Assembly (NCBI GenBank): GCA_025765595.1 | Contig: JAIVFH010000226.1 | Location: 1 to 44,929 of the forward strand | DNA: 44,929 bases | Origin: Obelidium mucronatum | Lineage: Eukaryota; Chytridiomycota; Chytridiomycetes; Chytridiales; Chytriomycetaceae | Reading direction: 5' to 3' | Part shown: piece by piece, positions 19,601-28,777 of the stretch | Layout of the letters: every line of letters begins with the position of its first letter | Position numbering within the stretch: position 1 is the stretch's first letter | Made by a program: the position numbers and the translations under genes | Notes under the pieces: model-generated | Database searches by the model: none | Told to the model about the DNA's origin: nothing | The model's input: the letters and a program-made list of their open reading frames with translations, nothing else

Positions 19601-22432
19601 GCGCTGCACTTGACAAATCAAACACATGTGTCAGCAGAAACTGGGTCATCATGGCCATGTGCAGCTTCCCAGAATGTTTTGTTTATTCTGTCTTCATGCC
19701 TTCCAATAATTCTATTTTATTGGAACAGACCAGTCCTGTCAGCACACCCATTCCCATTTTTTGCTTCATGGTGCTGTAGTCAATGTAACGGCGGCACAGC
19801 AGCAGGTCTCATGATTGAAGGACATACAATTCACTCCTATTGTGTGTGGATCATATGTTTGGATCCATCTCTTCCTTTGAATCACACTATAAAAAACCAA
19901 GATACAATGTGCTTACCTGCCCATTGTTGACAAGGTTTCAATGAAAAAATTGATGTTGTGGGAAAAGCAGATTTGAGAACTTGTGAAGCTTGTGATAATA
20001 GCCCCCATGTTTGGGCACTGAAACATCTGCTTGAGTGAGAGACTAGCGTTGGAGGGGCTCAAATGTTGCTGCTGGTCACCACCTATCGGCAAACTTGAAT
20101 TTTGTTGTGTTTTTAACAAAGGTTTGTTTTCCCTTGATTCCATCTTTCCAATATTTTATTTTATTGGAAAATGGTCTTTCCAATATTTTTATTTTATTGG
20201 AAATTGGCTTTTCCAATATCTTTATTTTATTGGAAAATGGTACATTCCAATAATCCTATTTTATTGGATACAGGTCTGGTGCCAGAAGGACAAACTTGTA
20301 TTCAGACCTTGTATTCATGGGGATCCTAGCGCAAATGTGTTGGGGGGCATTTATTAAGTCTGACATTGATGCAATCAGTGCTGCAAGTTCCCAATCTACT
20401 TTGTCAAATGTCTTGCCAACTCTTTGCTCCAGTGGCTACTGCAAAGAATCTTGAACAATGTGCTGTCTTGCGGTAGGCAGTCATGGACTTGGCTTGGAAG
20501 AAGCAATTGGTGTGCTATCAGATTGTAGCGAAGGCTCTTGGTTTTCCGAATGACAATGCCAGCAGCAAAATTCCCCTCACTTTTGAATTCTATCTTGGAA
20601 AGCCTGTGATGATAACAAAAGATCTTTGCCAAGGGAACTTTGGCCTTTTTTTTTGGGATTTGCTGTTGTGCCAAATGAGTAGTTCATATCAACAACAGTG
20701 AATGGTGTGGTTGTAAATCAACTAAAATTCATGCCTGGCTAGTTGTGGGTCAAAGTTTGTAATTGTAAGCTGGCTCTGGTGGTTAGGTGTGCTCCTGGTG
20801 CTGTTGCTGTGCCCCCTTTCAGTGTATCTGTCAGAATTTTGCTGCCTAATTCTGATAAGTCAAAGTCCATCACTCTGACCCATTGTCCCGCTATCTTGGC
20901 TTTGGCTTGCCCCCTGAGAAACTTCAAGGGGTCTTGAATCATTGGATCACCATCACTCAATTGTGTGAAGCGGTTTCAATCCGTTATCGGTCTGTTATCT
21001 TTTAATCTCCATTTCCTATAAATACCGGAGCGCCACCCAATTTCGTCGGTATCTTTCAGTTTGTAACTGTTCACTGCCGTCGACTAGTCCACCACGGCTG
21101 CTCACCTCCATCGCAACGCTATTAGGGTTAGCTCTCACTATCTATACCTCTATTTGTACCTTTATTTAAATAAAAGATCTTTCAGTTTGTAACTGTTCGC
21201 TGCCGTCAACTAGTCCACCACCGTTGCTCACCTCCATCGCAACGCTATTAGGTTTGTAACTGTTCGCTGCAGTCGACTAGTCCACCACCGTTGCTCACCT
21301 CCATCGCAACGCTATTAGGACTCTCGACTTCCAAACAATTCCGAACCCTTCCGGACGCCTCCGACGCCGCAGCCACGACACTACTCCATTAATTGGACCG
21401 TGCAAACTACTTTATATGTAGCTTTCTCTGGAAGACATTGATATCCATAAGACTTGTGCAAAAACTTTCCATGGCTTATTCAATAAAGTTCTGGCCCCCT
21501 AAAAAATTTGAAGACGAGATGATTCGTCTCAGTAATTTGGTACAACTGCCGGATTATACTGCCAATCATATTATACATTCCTTCCATCAATGGAAAGACA
21601 AGCTTTTGCTCTTGCTCTTTCTTAAGTATTGACTCGGTTTTATGCAGTACTATTCTTTAAAAGTTCTAAAAAAAAATTCAGAGCTAAAAAGGTCCTAGCG
21701 GATGGCTTGCCACCGCACCTCAGTTTGACATGTATATTTGTACAACAGGAAGTGTTGTCGCTTTGGTCTCCAACTTGGTTGACGGTGGTGCCAAGAATAT
21801 TCTCATCAACAACATGCCACCACTCCACTTGTCGCCAAGAATGAAGCCTTACCAAAGCTTGAGCGCTCAAATCAAGAAATTAGTTGATGGATACAACCAA
21901 GTCCTTGCTGCTAGCATTGCTGGACTCTCGGTAACTTACAGTCGATTCCTAAAAATCAAAAAATCAAAAAAAAACATTCTGATTACTTCACATACGATAG
22001 GCCAAGAACCCTACCGTTACAATCGCCATCAACGACGTGAACAGTCTCCTGACATTCATCAGCTCTCCAGAAGGATCCAAGACATTCAACCTCGCCAATG
22101 TGGGCGACCAGTGTCTCAACGCGACCGCCAAAACCGTGTGCGCTAGCCCTGAGACTTACTTTTTCTGGGACGGTATTCATCCGACAACCAATGGCCAGGA
22201 TTTGATTGCGCAATATGGATACAATCAGTTTTACAAACTTCCAGGGTACTTGATTGCGAAACCGGAACCTACTACTACTAGTACTGCTGCTGCTGCTACT
22301 GCTGCTAGTACCAGTGAAGGTTATAAACCAACTCCTGCCGCCACAAACCTCTATTCGGCGGCTATGGAATCCCGTGTGTCTGGATTCATTTCATTGCTTT
22401 TTGTTGTTGTCATTCTGGGTACTATGGTGTGA
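16628..22432 (+). CDS. secreted SGNH/GDSL hydrolase 1 (with 4.5-kb intron)
   Basis: A secreted esterase/lipase-type hydrolase. Exons are 16628-16690, 16756-16787, 16855-16923, 16985-17286, 21749-21930 and 22001-22432. All junctions are GT-AG with consistent phases, giving 359 residues. Residues 1-19 are a signal peptide. Block I is VALGDSLSDTGN, with Ser32 as the likely nucleophile (its codon is split by intron 2). The oxyanion-hole blocks are YGGSTANVS and SGGNDI. The Asp/His pair is in FFWDGIHPTTNGQD. A Thr/Ala-rich stretch and a hydrophobic C terminus (about 20 residues ending GTMV) suggest a GPI anchor signal. Intron 4 (17287-21748) is about 4.5 kb, while both paralogues have about 55-70 bp at the same place and phase, so it grew by insertion. 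The splice sites and the exon 5 phase are intact, so the gene could still work. The substrate is unknown. Confidence 0.88.
17463..17487. repeat. 25-bp spaced palindrome, copy 1
   Basis: TTCCAATA, 9-nt spacer, TATTGGAA. It shares flanks with copy 2 (CAGT before, ACT a few bases after). Confidence 0.9.
17565..17589. repeat. 25-bp spaced palindrome, copy 2
   Basis: TTCCAATA, 9-nt spacer, TATTGGAA. Pairing extends into the spacer, so that 11-12 bases of each arm pair around a 3-nt loop (ACA). Confidence 0.9.
17923..17986. repeat. 25-bp spaced palindrome, copy 3, with an extra inverted half
   Basis: The 25-bp unit is 17923-17947. A further arm, CTTTTATTGGAA at 17975-17986, is the exact inverse of the 12 bases at 17923-17934, so a larger alternative hairpin is possible. 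A lone half-site TATTGGAA also lies at 18069-18076. Confidence 0.85.
18562..18586. repeat. 25-bp spaced palindrome, copy 4
   Basis: The best stem of the family: TTCCAATAATC pairs with GATTATTGGAA, 11 perfect pairs around a 3-nt loop. Confidence 0.9.
18702..18726. repeat. 25-bp spaced palindrome, copy 5
   Basis: TTCCAATA, spacer GCTTCATTT, TATTGGAA. Confidence 0.9.
18768..18790. repeat. short telomere-like stretch
   Basis: Contains GGTTAGGG, then TTTAGGG, then TTAACCC, that is two telomere-type repeats meeting one in the opposite sense. It ends one or two bases before palindrome copy 6. Confidence 0.6.
18792..18816. repeat. 25-bp spaced palindrome, copy 6
   Basis: TTCCAATA, spacer ATTCTATTT, TATTGGAA. 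Identical to copy 7 at 19701. Confidence 0.9.
18843..19250 (-). pseudogene. degraded coding-like segment with LRR-like motif
   Basis: On the minus strand, from about 19060 to 18900, one frame reads LHEFGALLQLELLNLDLC and then VEDTMPVEIAFLLVLASLNL, spacing that resembles a leucine-rich repeat, before stops appear. There is no start, no intact frame and no clear partner exons. It could be a fragment of an LRR gene like that at 15346-16401 carried by a repeat, or chance. Confidence 0.3.
19081..19182. repeat. 51-bp tandem duplication
   Basis: Two units of 51 bases (starting at 19081 and 19132) begin GACACAATGT and contain GTACGAGGACGCCAACCTCC. They differ at a few positions. The length is a multiple of three. 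Confidence 0.85.
19701..19725. repeat. 25-bp spaced palindrome, copy 7
   Basis: TTCCAATA, spacer ATTCTATTT, TATTGGAA. Identical to copy 6, 0.9 kb away. Confidence 0.9.
20146..20269. repeat. tandem array of four spaced palindromes (copies 8-11 by position)
   Basis: Units start at 20146, 20178, 20211 and 20245, a period of 32-34 bases. The first has an 8-nt spacer, the others 9. The last ends TATTGGAT instead of TATTGGAA. Linkers between units read AAATGGT or similar. A plus-strand frame passes through and gives a repeated hydrophobic peptide (FYFIGKW), which I read as a by-product. Counting strictly, the cluster holds ten units matching both arms exactly and this final unit with one mismatch. 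Confidence 0.9.
20396..20960 (-). pseudogene. degenerate coding-like segment, unknown
   Basis: Two open stretches on the minus strand (20960-20739 and 20674-20396) have protein-like composition, for example MDFDLSELGSKILTDTLKGG and KSLRYNLIAHQLLL. They are separated by stops and are in different frames. I do not recognise them. They may be remains of a transposable-element gene. Confidence 0.25.
20964..21330 (+). mobile_element. LTR-like block with promoter motif and 67-bp repeats
   Basis: Begins TGTGAAGCGG. A TATAAATA box lies at about 21017-21025, and ATTTAAATAAAAG (polyadenylation-like) at about 21165. Three copies of a roughly 67-75-bp unit (GTTTGTAACTGTTC to CGCAACGCTATTAGG) lie at 21051-21126, 21177-21252 and 21253-21319. 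The last two abut exactly. This layout resembles an LTR, or an LTR plus leader, of a retroelement. No pol is found, and the borders are uncertain. Confidence 0.4.
21051..21319 (+). repeat. 67-bp repeat, three copies
   Basis: Copies at 21051-21126, 21177-21252 and 21253-21319 are about 95% alike by eye. Copies 1 and 2 share an ATCTTTCA prefix and are separated by 50 bases. Confidence 0.85.
21334..21394 (+). repeat. dispersed repeat, copy B (pair with 678-738)
   Basis: Follows directly after the third 67-bp unit. It carries the same CCGGACGCCTC-GACGCCGCAGCCAC core as copy A and the same in-frame stop position. This ties the left end of the window and the giant intron to one element family. Confidence 0.6.
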
Positions 22433-22589
22433 GCTTTCTTCTGACGATGGGAATAAAAAATCTGTTTGCTATGAAAAAATTTCTTAATCATGTAAATTTG
22501 TGATTAAAAAAAAAAGAACAAGCCCATTTGCAGGGCAATTGAAGCTGAAATGAAAATTTTGTTCAGACGAAAAAAAAAAAGCAAAGGAA

Positions 22590-23957
22590 ATGGTTTCGGT
22601 TGCTGCCCTCATTGGATTGGTCCCAGCTGTCGCTGCTTTGACCCCATCGGTGAGTTTTTAAAGACTCCCTTCGATGCCTTTTTGGGCTGACGTAGCCTTT
22701 CTCTGGCTCAGTCCATCAAGAGTGTTGTTGCTTTCGGTGATAGGTAAGCCAAACGATCAACACTTCAACCCCAGTATGTTAACTTCCCTTCTGGGGTTGA
22801 ATTAGTCTCAGCGACACTGGAAACCTGTTCAAGTTGTATGGGATTCCAGGAGCCCCATACTGGCAAGGACGATTGTGAGTCTATATCTTTGTAAAGGCCT
22901 GATCAAGACCTCTTATCGAGCACATTGAAAAAAAACAGCTGTAACGGCCCAATCTGGGTCGAACATCTCTCCGGATACCTTTCCAATGCCACGCTGTACG
23001 ACTTTGCGTACGCTGGAAGCACAGCAAATGTGTCTAACGCTGCCGGTGTCAACGTCAGTGCCACCCCTATCCCAGCTTCCTCGCTCCCCGATATTTCCCA
23101 GCAGTTTGCGCTCTTCCAGAAGGATGCGGTTACGAGCAAGTTGGACCTGTCGTCGACCCTGTTTACTGTCTTTGCGGGAGGGAATGATATTGATTATGCC
23201 GTTGACCAAGCAAAAATTCCAGACGTTCTGTCTATCGCTGGTAGATTGTTATATCTCTATGGTATACCGTAGGTTAACTTTGTTGAATTTATAGGCAGTG
23301 TTGTGAACATGGTTGCCACCCTCTTGGCATCTGGTGCCGAAAACGTTTTAATCAACAACATGGCACCATTACACTTGAGTCCAAGAATGAAACCTTTCCA
23401 GGCTCTCAGTGCACAAATCAAGATGGTTGTCGATGGATACAACCAGGTTCTTGCGGCTGGAGTTGCCTCTCTTTCAGTTGAGTTTTTTTCTTTTTCAACC
23501 AAACCCGAAACTCTAAATGCTTACTGTATCCCCTCCCTCCGAATAGACCCACTTTCCAAAAGCCAATATTGCTATTAACGACATAAACGGCTTATTGACT
23601 CTCGTTGCCTCACCCGAAGGAGCCGTCTCGTTCAAATACGCCAACGTTGACGGATCCTGTTTCAACTACACTGCTCAAACCGTCTGCGCCTCACCCGACA
23701 CTTACTTTTTCTGGGACGGAATCCACCCGTCCACTCGTGGACAAGACTTGATGGCGCAATATGGATTCAACCAGTTGTTCAAACTCCCAGGTTATTTCAT
23801 CGCCAAGACTGCGACTACTACCGCTACTACTGTAGAGTCTGTGTATAAGCCAACTCAAGTTCCATCCGTTCGCCCAATCACCAATTTGTACTCTTCTGCT
23901 TCGGCTTTAGCTGGAATCACTCTTCTTTCGGTTGCTCTGTCATCGCTCCTGTTGTAA
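22590..23957 (+). CDS. secreted SGNH/GDSL hydrolase 2
   Basis: Tandem paralogue of hydrolase 1. Exons are 22590-22649, 22712-22743, 22806-22874, 22939-23240, 23295-23476 and 23547-23957, giving 351 residues. Exons 2-5 have exactly the same lengths (32, 69, 302, 182) and phases as in gene 1. The signal peptide is residues 1-16. The nucleophile block is VAFGDSLSDTGN (Ser31), followed by YAGSTANVS, AGGNDIDY and FFWDGIHPSTRGQD. The C-terminal Thr-rich stretch and hydrophobic tail (VALSSLLL) suggest GPI anchoring. Intron 4 is only 54 bp, the likely ancestral size for gene 1. The last acceptor could instead be a few bases further on. Confidence 0.92.
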
Positions 23958-24029
23958 AACGAATATTTTGTGGTATTATATAATACACTATGATGATAAT
24001 TGTCGATGTTTATTTTGTAAAAAAAAAAA

Positions 24030-25337
24030 ATGATGGTTTTTATTTGGGGCTGGTTGATGATGTTCGGTACCGCATCCACAGCTATATCTCCTACGGTAAC
24101 TGAGTATAAGGCATTCTGTTTCTTTTTTTGGCTCAAACTTTACAATGGTAGTCAATCAAAACCGTTGTTGCCTTTGGAGATAGGTTTGTAAGAAAAAGTT
24201 GAGTTCTCTCTCCTTGCCAAGCGCTGACATCACTAGTTCCGCAGTCTCACTGATACAGGAAGCTTTTTCAAGATACTAAAGTACCCACCTGCTCCATACT
24301 GGAATGGCCGATTGTGAGTGCAGCGGCTCTTGAAGAGCAAGTATTTGTCATCGTCTACAACACTGATACAACATAGCTCGAATGGTCCAATCTGGGTGGA
24401 AGAACTTGCATTCTACCTTTCGAATGCAACTTTGAACAACTATGCGTTTGGTGGAAGTACAGCTAACGTTTCAAATACTGCGGGAGTGAAACTGGCGGAG
24501 AGTTTCCCCGATTTGAGTAAACAGGTCACTAGTTTCGAAAAAGACAATGTTTCAAGGAATCTGGATGGCTCTTCGACTTTGTTTGCGATTCTGACGGGTG
24601 GCAATGATATTCTATACCAAGTGGAATTTCAAGGAAGTGTTGACGTTTCTTCAATCACAGGTGAAATACCCTCGTTTGAACTTATTGCTATGGAGAAAAC
24701 AAATTTAAAGCTTGTGTGATAAATTAGGAGCGATCGTGGATGCGGTTGTACGGCTGATTAGCAACAACAAGGGCAGCAACATTCTTGCTTGCAACATGCC
24801 GGCTTTGCATTTGATGCCTCACCTCCAATCGAATCAAACAACCTTTTTGAAAGTCAAATCGGCTGTCGAAGAATTCAACCAATTATTTAATGCAAGCATG
24901 ATTACACTGAAGGTGCCAAAAAAAATAATCATTGAAGAAAAATCGAAAATAACGCCGTTAAATCCCAATAATAGAACCATTACCCAAACGTAACAATCAC
25001 CATCAATGACATCAGCAAATTATCTTTATTCGCAGCATCCCCAGAAGGCGCAAAGCAATTCAATTTCACAAACCTCAAGGACCCGTGTTTCAATGTGACA
25101 TCCAATTCCACTTGTGCGACTCCAGAATCCTATTTTTTCTGGGATAGTAGACATCCGACCGCGAAATTCCAGAATATTGTGGGACAGTTTGCGTTCAATC
25201 AATTGTTTCAGTTGCCTGGGTATTTTATACAGAACGCGGGCGCCACAGCGGCGTCGTCTGTTGGATATTCAGATCGAATTATTTCTCATGGATTGGGTGT
25301 ATGGATTTTGGTGGTGCTTGTTGGTGTTGTTTTATAA
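24030..25337 (+). CDS. secreted SGNH/GDSL hydrolase 3 (divergent)
   Basis: Third tandem paralogue, starting 72 bases after gene 2. Exons are 24030-24095, 24152-24183, 24245-24313, 24377-24660, 24728-24912 and 24975-25337, giving 332 residues. The intron positions and phases match the other two. Exon 4 is 18 bases shorter. The signal peptide is residues 1-18. Blocks are VAFGDSLTDTG (Ser33), FGGSTANVS, TGGNDI and YFFWDSRHPTAKFQ, so the Ser, Asp and His are kept. The usual GIH is SRH, and the conserved GQD after it is altered, so substrate range may differ. A hydrophobic C terminus follows a short linker. It is the most diverged copy. Confidence 0.9.
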
Positions 25338-25552
25338 TGTGGCTTCGGCTTTGATCAGATGTTGCACAATTAAAAACAAATGGAAAGGACAAGAAAATAT
25401 GTACTAACATTGATGACCGCGCGTTGATTAAAGGATGTGCCTGCATTGGCCGGTTCCACCCAATTAAGTCACTGCTTACTCGACCTTTTCCCAACATTCA
25501 AAACGGCGTTCTCTACACCCAGCCAAACAATAAGATACCCACTACCTTGCCG

Positions 25553-25633
25553 TGCCCCCTAGCGGGATTGAACCGCTGACCTTTTCCTGGCTCAATGTAC
25601 GAGGGAAACGCTCTACCACTAAGCTAAAGGGGC
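25553..25633 (-). tRNA. tRNA-Thr (anticodon CGT) with 9-nt intron
   Basis: On the minus strand, acceptor GCCCCTT pairs with AGGGGGC (one T-G pair). The D arm is GCTT...AGC, the anticodon stem is TTTCC/GGAAA, and the T arm is AGCGG-TTCAATC-CCGCT. The anticodon loop plus insert is 16 nt. Removing 9 nt (CATTGAGCC) after position 37 leaves loop CTCGTAA with anticodon CGT, reading Thr codon ACG. The intron is in the canonical place. No T run follows the gene closely. Confidence 0.88.
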
Positions 25634-26037
25634 CGACGACTACCTAAGGTTCAAGTAAATTATGTACCCAAAGCTTCTTGAATATATTCCACTCATAGAT
25701 ACAGTTCAGTAGAATGATTGTAATGTAGTTTTGAAAGCAAGTCCACAGTCAGCGACAACGGTAAGAACAAAGATTTGAAAAAAATGTCATGCCGCGTTTA
25801 TTCCTCTTTGACAAAAAGAAACGAACGTTTTAACTTGCCCTTACTAAACCGAGACTGGAAATGTAAGTAATACGGTTTTGAACGACAGGAAAAAGTAGTT
25901 GAGGAGAAATCGAAATGAACATTAATCCGAGTTAAAACATTTAAAGTCTACAGCTTGAATTTATTTGCAGTCTTTTGCAGTTTTTGACACTTTGTTTTTG
26001 TTTTCTTTCTTTGTTGTTGAGTGAAGTCTTTTTCAAA
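25634..26037. other. intergenic region upstream of the RBM26-like gene
   Basis: Ordinary AT-rich sequence with no supported gene. The last 60 bases are T-rich (TTTGTTTTTG type), as often seen before fungal start codons. Confidence 0.5.
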
Positions 26038-28615
26038 ATGCAACTCACTGATGAAGAAGCAATCGCCCTCCAGACTTACCTTGTCGGCCTCCTCGAACCA
26101 GTGTAAGTCAATCTAAGCGTATTATGGGACTGGGGGAGCCTGCCGTTGCAGGGTTCCAGATCTTCTTTTTATCACAGTAACTTACCGAACAAATCACCAG
26201 ATGCGATGCCGATCCAACAGTCCTTGCTGAATATGTTGTTGCTCTTCTGAAGCATGAAAAAAGCGACGCAGACTTGGAGCAAAACTGTCTCGAGCAACTG
26301 GAAGAGTTTCTCAAACACGGTTGGTCCTTGCCTTGCTCTCCACCCCGTCGTTCTTTCAATCCTAATTTTGTTTTGTTTCCGTCCTTCTTCTCTTTTCTTT
26401 GGCAATAAAAAACAGAAACTCAGCCGTTTGTCCGCAAGTTGTTTGCTGCTCTTTCATCCAAATCGTATCTTGAAACACACCAACAAATCAATTCGCCAAC
26501 AAAACGGAGACGCGAACAAGTCGAAGAAACTGAAGAAAGTTATATTCAAGAAAGCGCCGATGATGGGGACGATGAACGGCGCGCACGGAGGCGAAGGCGG
26601 TTTGGGGATGAAGGACTTGAGAGTCAAGGGGGCTCACAGGAACAGATGTTCAACGGGCATCAAGGAAACTATAACAACAATAATTTCAACGGTGGGAGCA
26701 GCTTCAGGGGCGGTTTTGGTGCTGGTCCGGCTGGAATGAGGCGAAAGGGTCGGTGTTACGAATTTGATCGTAAGTCCACGCTTGGTTATAAAAAGGTTGT
26801 GCAGTGCTCAAGTATTCACTATAGGTAGGGGGTTTTGCTCCAAAGGGGAATCTTGCCCGTACGATCATTCTCCAATCAATAATAATAATGGCTTCGGACC
26901 GGGAATGATGATGGGTGGAGCAGGGTTCGGAATGAATAATAGAAATAGTCCTGTTGGCGGCCCTGTAATGATGCCTGGAATGCCTGGAATGCCTGGAATG
27001 CCTGGAATGCCTGGAATTATGCCCATCCATCCGCAGTTCATGAGAAACGGACCCAACAACGCCCCACCTTTCATGCCCGTCATAAACCCTGGTGGATTTG
27101 GTTTGTAGTTTTTTTTTTTTTTGAAACCAGAGAAGAGCGCCAATTTTATGAACCTAATTGAATTTCTATAGAGATGGGACTTTCGCAACCTACAAATCCC
27201 GACGCATTCGCCCAACAGCAACAGATGCAACAACAGCTACAACAGCAGCAATTTCAAAGTGGGGGGTTTCGTGGTGGATTTCGCGGAGGCATGCGTGGCG
27301 GTATGCGCGGCGGATTTCGTGGAGGATTCACACCTAATGGTCCACCACGCCACCGAAATCAGGCCAACGATACCCTTGTTGTCGAAAATATTCCTCACTC
27401 GCATTGCAATTTGGACGCTGTGAATTCCTACTTCAAGACATTTGGTACAATAACGGATATAAAAGTGGATATTCCGTTTCAAAGGGCAACAGTAAAATAC
27501 TCGTCCCCGGAAGAAGCAAAAGCCGCACATACCTCACCTGAAGTTATTTTTGGTAATCGGTTTGTGAAAGTGTACTTCCAAGACCCAGCACAACCCCAAC
27601 CTCAACAAGTATCGTCAACTCCATCTCATTCGCAAGCACATCCACAACAACATCAATCGAACTCATCTTCCCTCGAACAGCAACATCAGCAACCTCAGCA
27701 ATACCCTCGAACTGCAAGCTCTGTTGACACATTGAAAGAATTAGCGAAGCAAAAACAGCAATTCATTTTGACTCAAATGGAGACACAAAAGCAACTTCTC
27801 ACGAAACTGGAATCCAAGACTCTGACGCCAAAGCAAAAGCAAGAGTTGATGGAGACGTTGAAAAGTGTGCAGTTGTTGTTGAAGGATGCGTTGGAGGAAG
27901 GCAAGAAGGCGGCTGAGAATGCCGCAAATGTTGCTGCTGCGAAGCAAAAGAGCATGGAGATTTTGTTGACATCTGAAGTGGATCAACAAGAAGATGCAAC
28001 TGAAGGCAATCCTGATGAAGATGCTGCTGAATTAGAAAAGCTAAAGGCCGAGGTTTGTGGTTTTCTTGATTTTCGTTTGCGTGGGGTCGACATTATCTCT
28101 TTGACACACAATATTCAGGCGCAGGCAATGGGATTGGATCCGGCGAATGCTGTCCGAGCGCATACGCCGATCCTCCGTGGTGGACCACAAACTTTTCGGG
28201 GAAGGGGTGGTCGTGGTGGGTACAGAGGAGGTTATGTTGGTTCGGGGGCTCCTGTCGCTCGATCTTTGGATTTGCGGCCCAAGAAGTTGTCAGTCCAAGG
28301 TGCTCTCGAATCTGATAAAGTGCTGCTGATGCAGCAATTGCAACCGTTGGGTCGGGTCATATTGATGGATTTCAACCCCTCAGATTCAAGTTTGGTTTTA
28401 GAGATGGCATTTCGGCACGAATCAGAAAAGGTAGGACTGCTGGTTTTTGGTGTTGTTGTGTATTTACTTGTTGAAATTAGGTACTGAATTCTGGATTGAA
28501 GGGTGGAAATGCGGAATCTTTGGTTATTTCTTGGTATGACGACAGTACTTCGGCCTCCGCTTCTGGACCGCTAACGACTGGTGACCATACTCCGGAAGAC
28601 AACTTCGCTTCTTAG
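26038..28615 (+). CDS. RBM26/27-like RNA-binding protein (PWI-like, CCCH finger, RRM)
   Basis: Related to animal RBM26/RBM27 and fission yeast Rmn1, which act with the nuclear exosome in poly(A) RNA turnover. Exons are 26038-26102, 26201-26319, 26416-26769, 26825-27100, 27172-28430 and 28481-28615. Phases fit, giving 735 residues. The N-terminal PWI-like fold includes LEPVCDADPTVLAEYVVALL and KLFAALSSKSYL. A CCCH finger, C-x8-C-x5-C-x3-H (CYEFDRRGFC...CPYDH), is assembled across intron 3. Then come Met/Pro/Gly repeats (MPG, five units), Gln- and Arg/Gly-rich stretches, an RRM (DTLVVENIPHSHCN to FVKVYFQD), a Gln-rich linker, a long coiled coil (about residues 460-570) and an RGG patch near the C terminus. 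A degenerate second RRM may follow (VLLMQQLQPLGRVILMDF). Nuclear location is inferred. Confidence 0.9.
26972..27018 (+). repeat. 9-bp coding minisatellite
   Basis: Five units of ATGCCTGGA encode Met-Pro-Gly repeats in the RBM26-like protein. The units are identical at the DNA level, so copy number probably varies. Confidence 0.9.
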
Positions 28616-28777
28616 AACCTCAAGCCCTGGGGCTTTTGTTGTGGTTATTTGTTTATTTCCTTTTTTTTTATCGGTGAGGGAAGGGTGGAATAAAGGTGGA
28701 ACGTGTGGGTTTATCACGTTTGTTGACATCAAATTCAAACAATGTGCAAATTACAATGGGATTATTCCAACAATACG

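Larger units (their letters stand above)
17287..21748 (+). other. giant repeat-filled intron of hydrolase 1
   Basis: Donor GTAAGA at 17287 and acceptor ACAG ending at 21748. Inside are ten full spaced palindromes and some halves (17.46-20.27 kb), a short telomere-like stretch near 18.77 kb, a 51-bp duplication near 19.1 kb, degenerate coding-like sequence on the minus strand (18.85-19.25 kb and 20.4-20.96 kb), and an LTR-like block with 67-bp repeats (20.96-21.39 kb). From 21393 to 21632 there is a short open frame with an unfamiliar product (motif IKFWPPKKFEDE). No complete transposon with matching ends was found, so the origin may be several insertions. Confidence 0.85.

Noticed and set aside
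17463..20269. CRISPR-like look of regularly spaced repeats
   Set aside because: The host is a eukaryote, unit distances vary from 32 to 900 bases, each unit is itself palindromic with a variable centre, and there are no spacers of constant length or cas genes.
20031..20357. Open frame with repeated hydrophobic peptide (FYFIGKW type)
   Set aside because: The repeat comes directly from the 32-34-bp palindrome array, and no gene context, start signal or homologous protein is evident.
21393..21632. 80-codon frame before hydrolase 1 exon 5
   Set aside because: It lies inside the intron, and although its composition is protein-like I found no partner exons or recognisable family. Noted only as part of the intron.
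17330..21725. CCTCAG at both sides of the giant intron insert as a target duplication
   Set aside because: Six bases can match by chance, no inverted ends lie next to them, and the insert appears to be composite.
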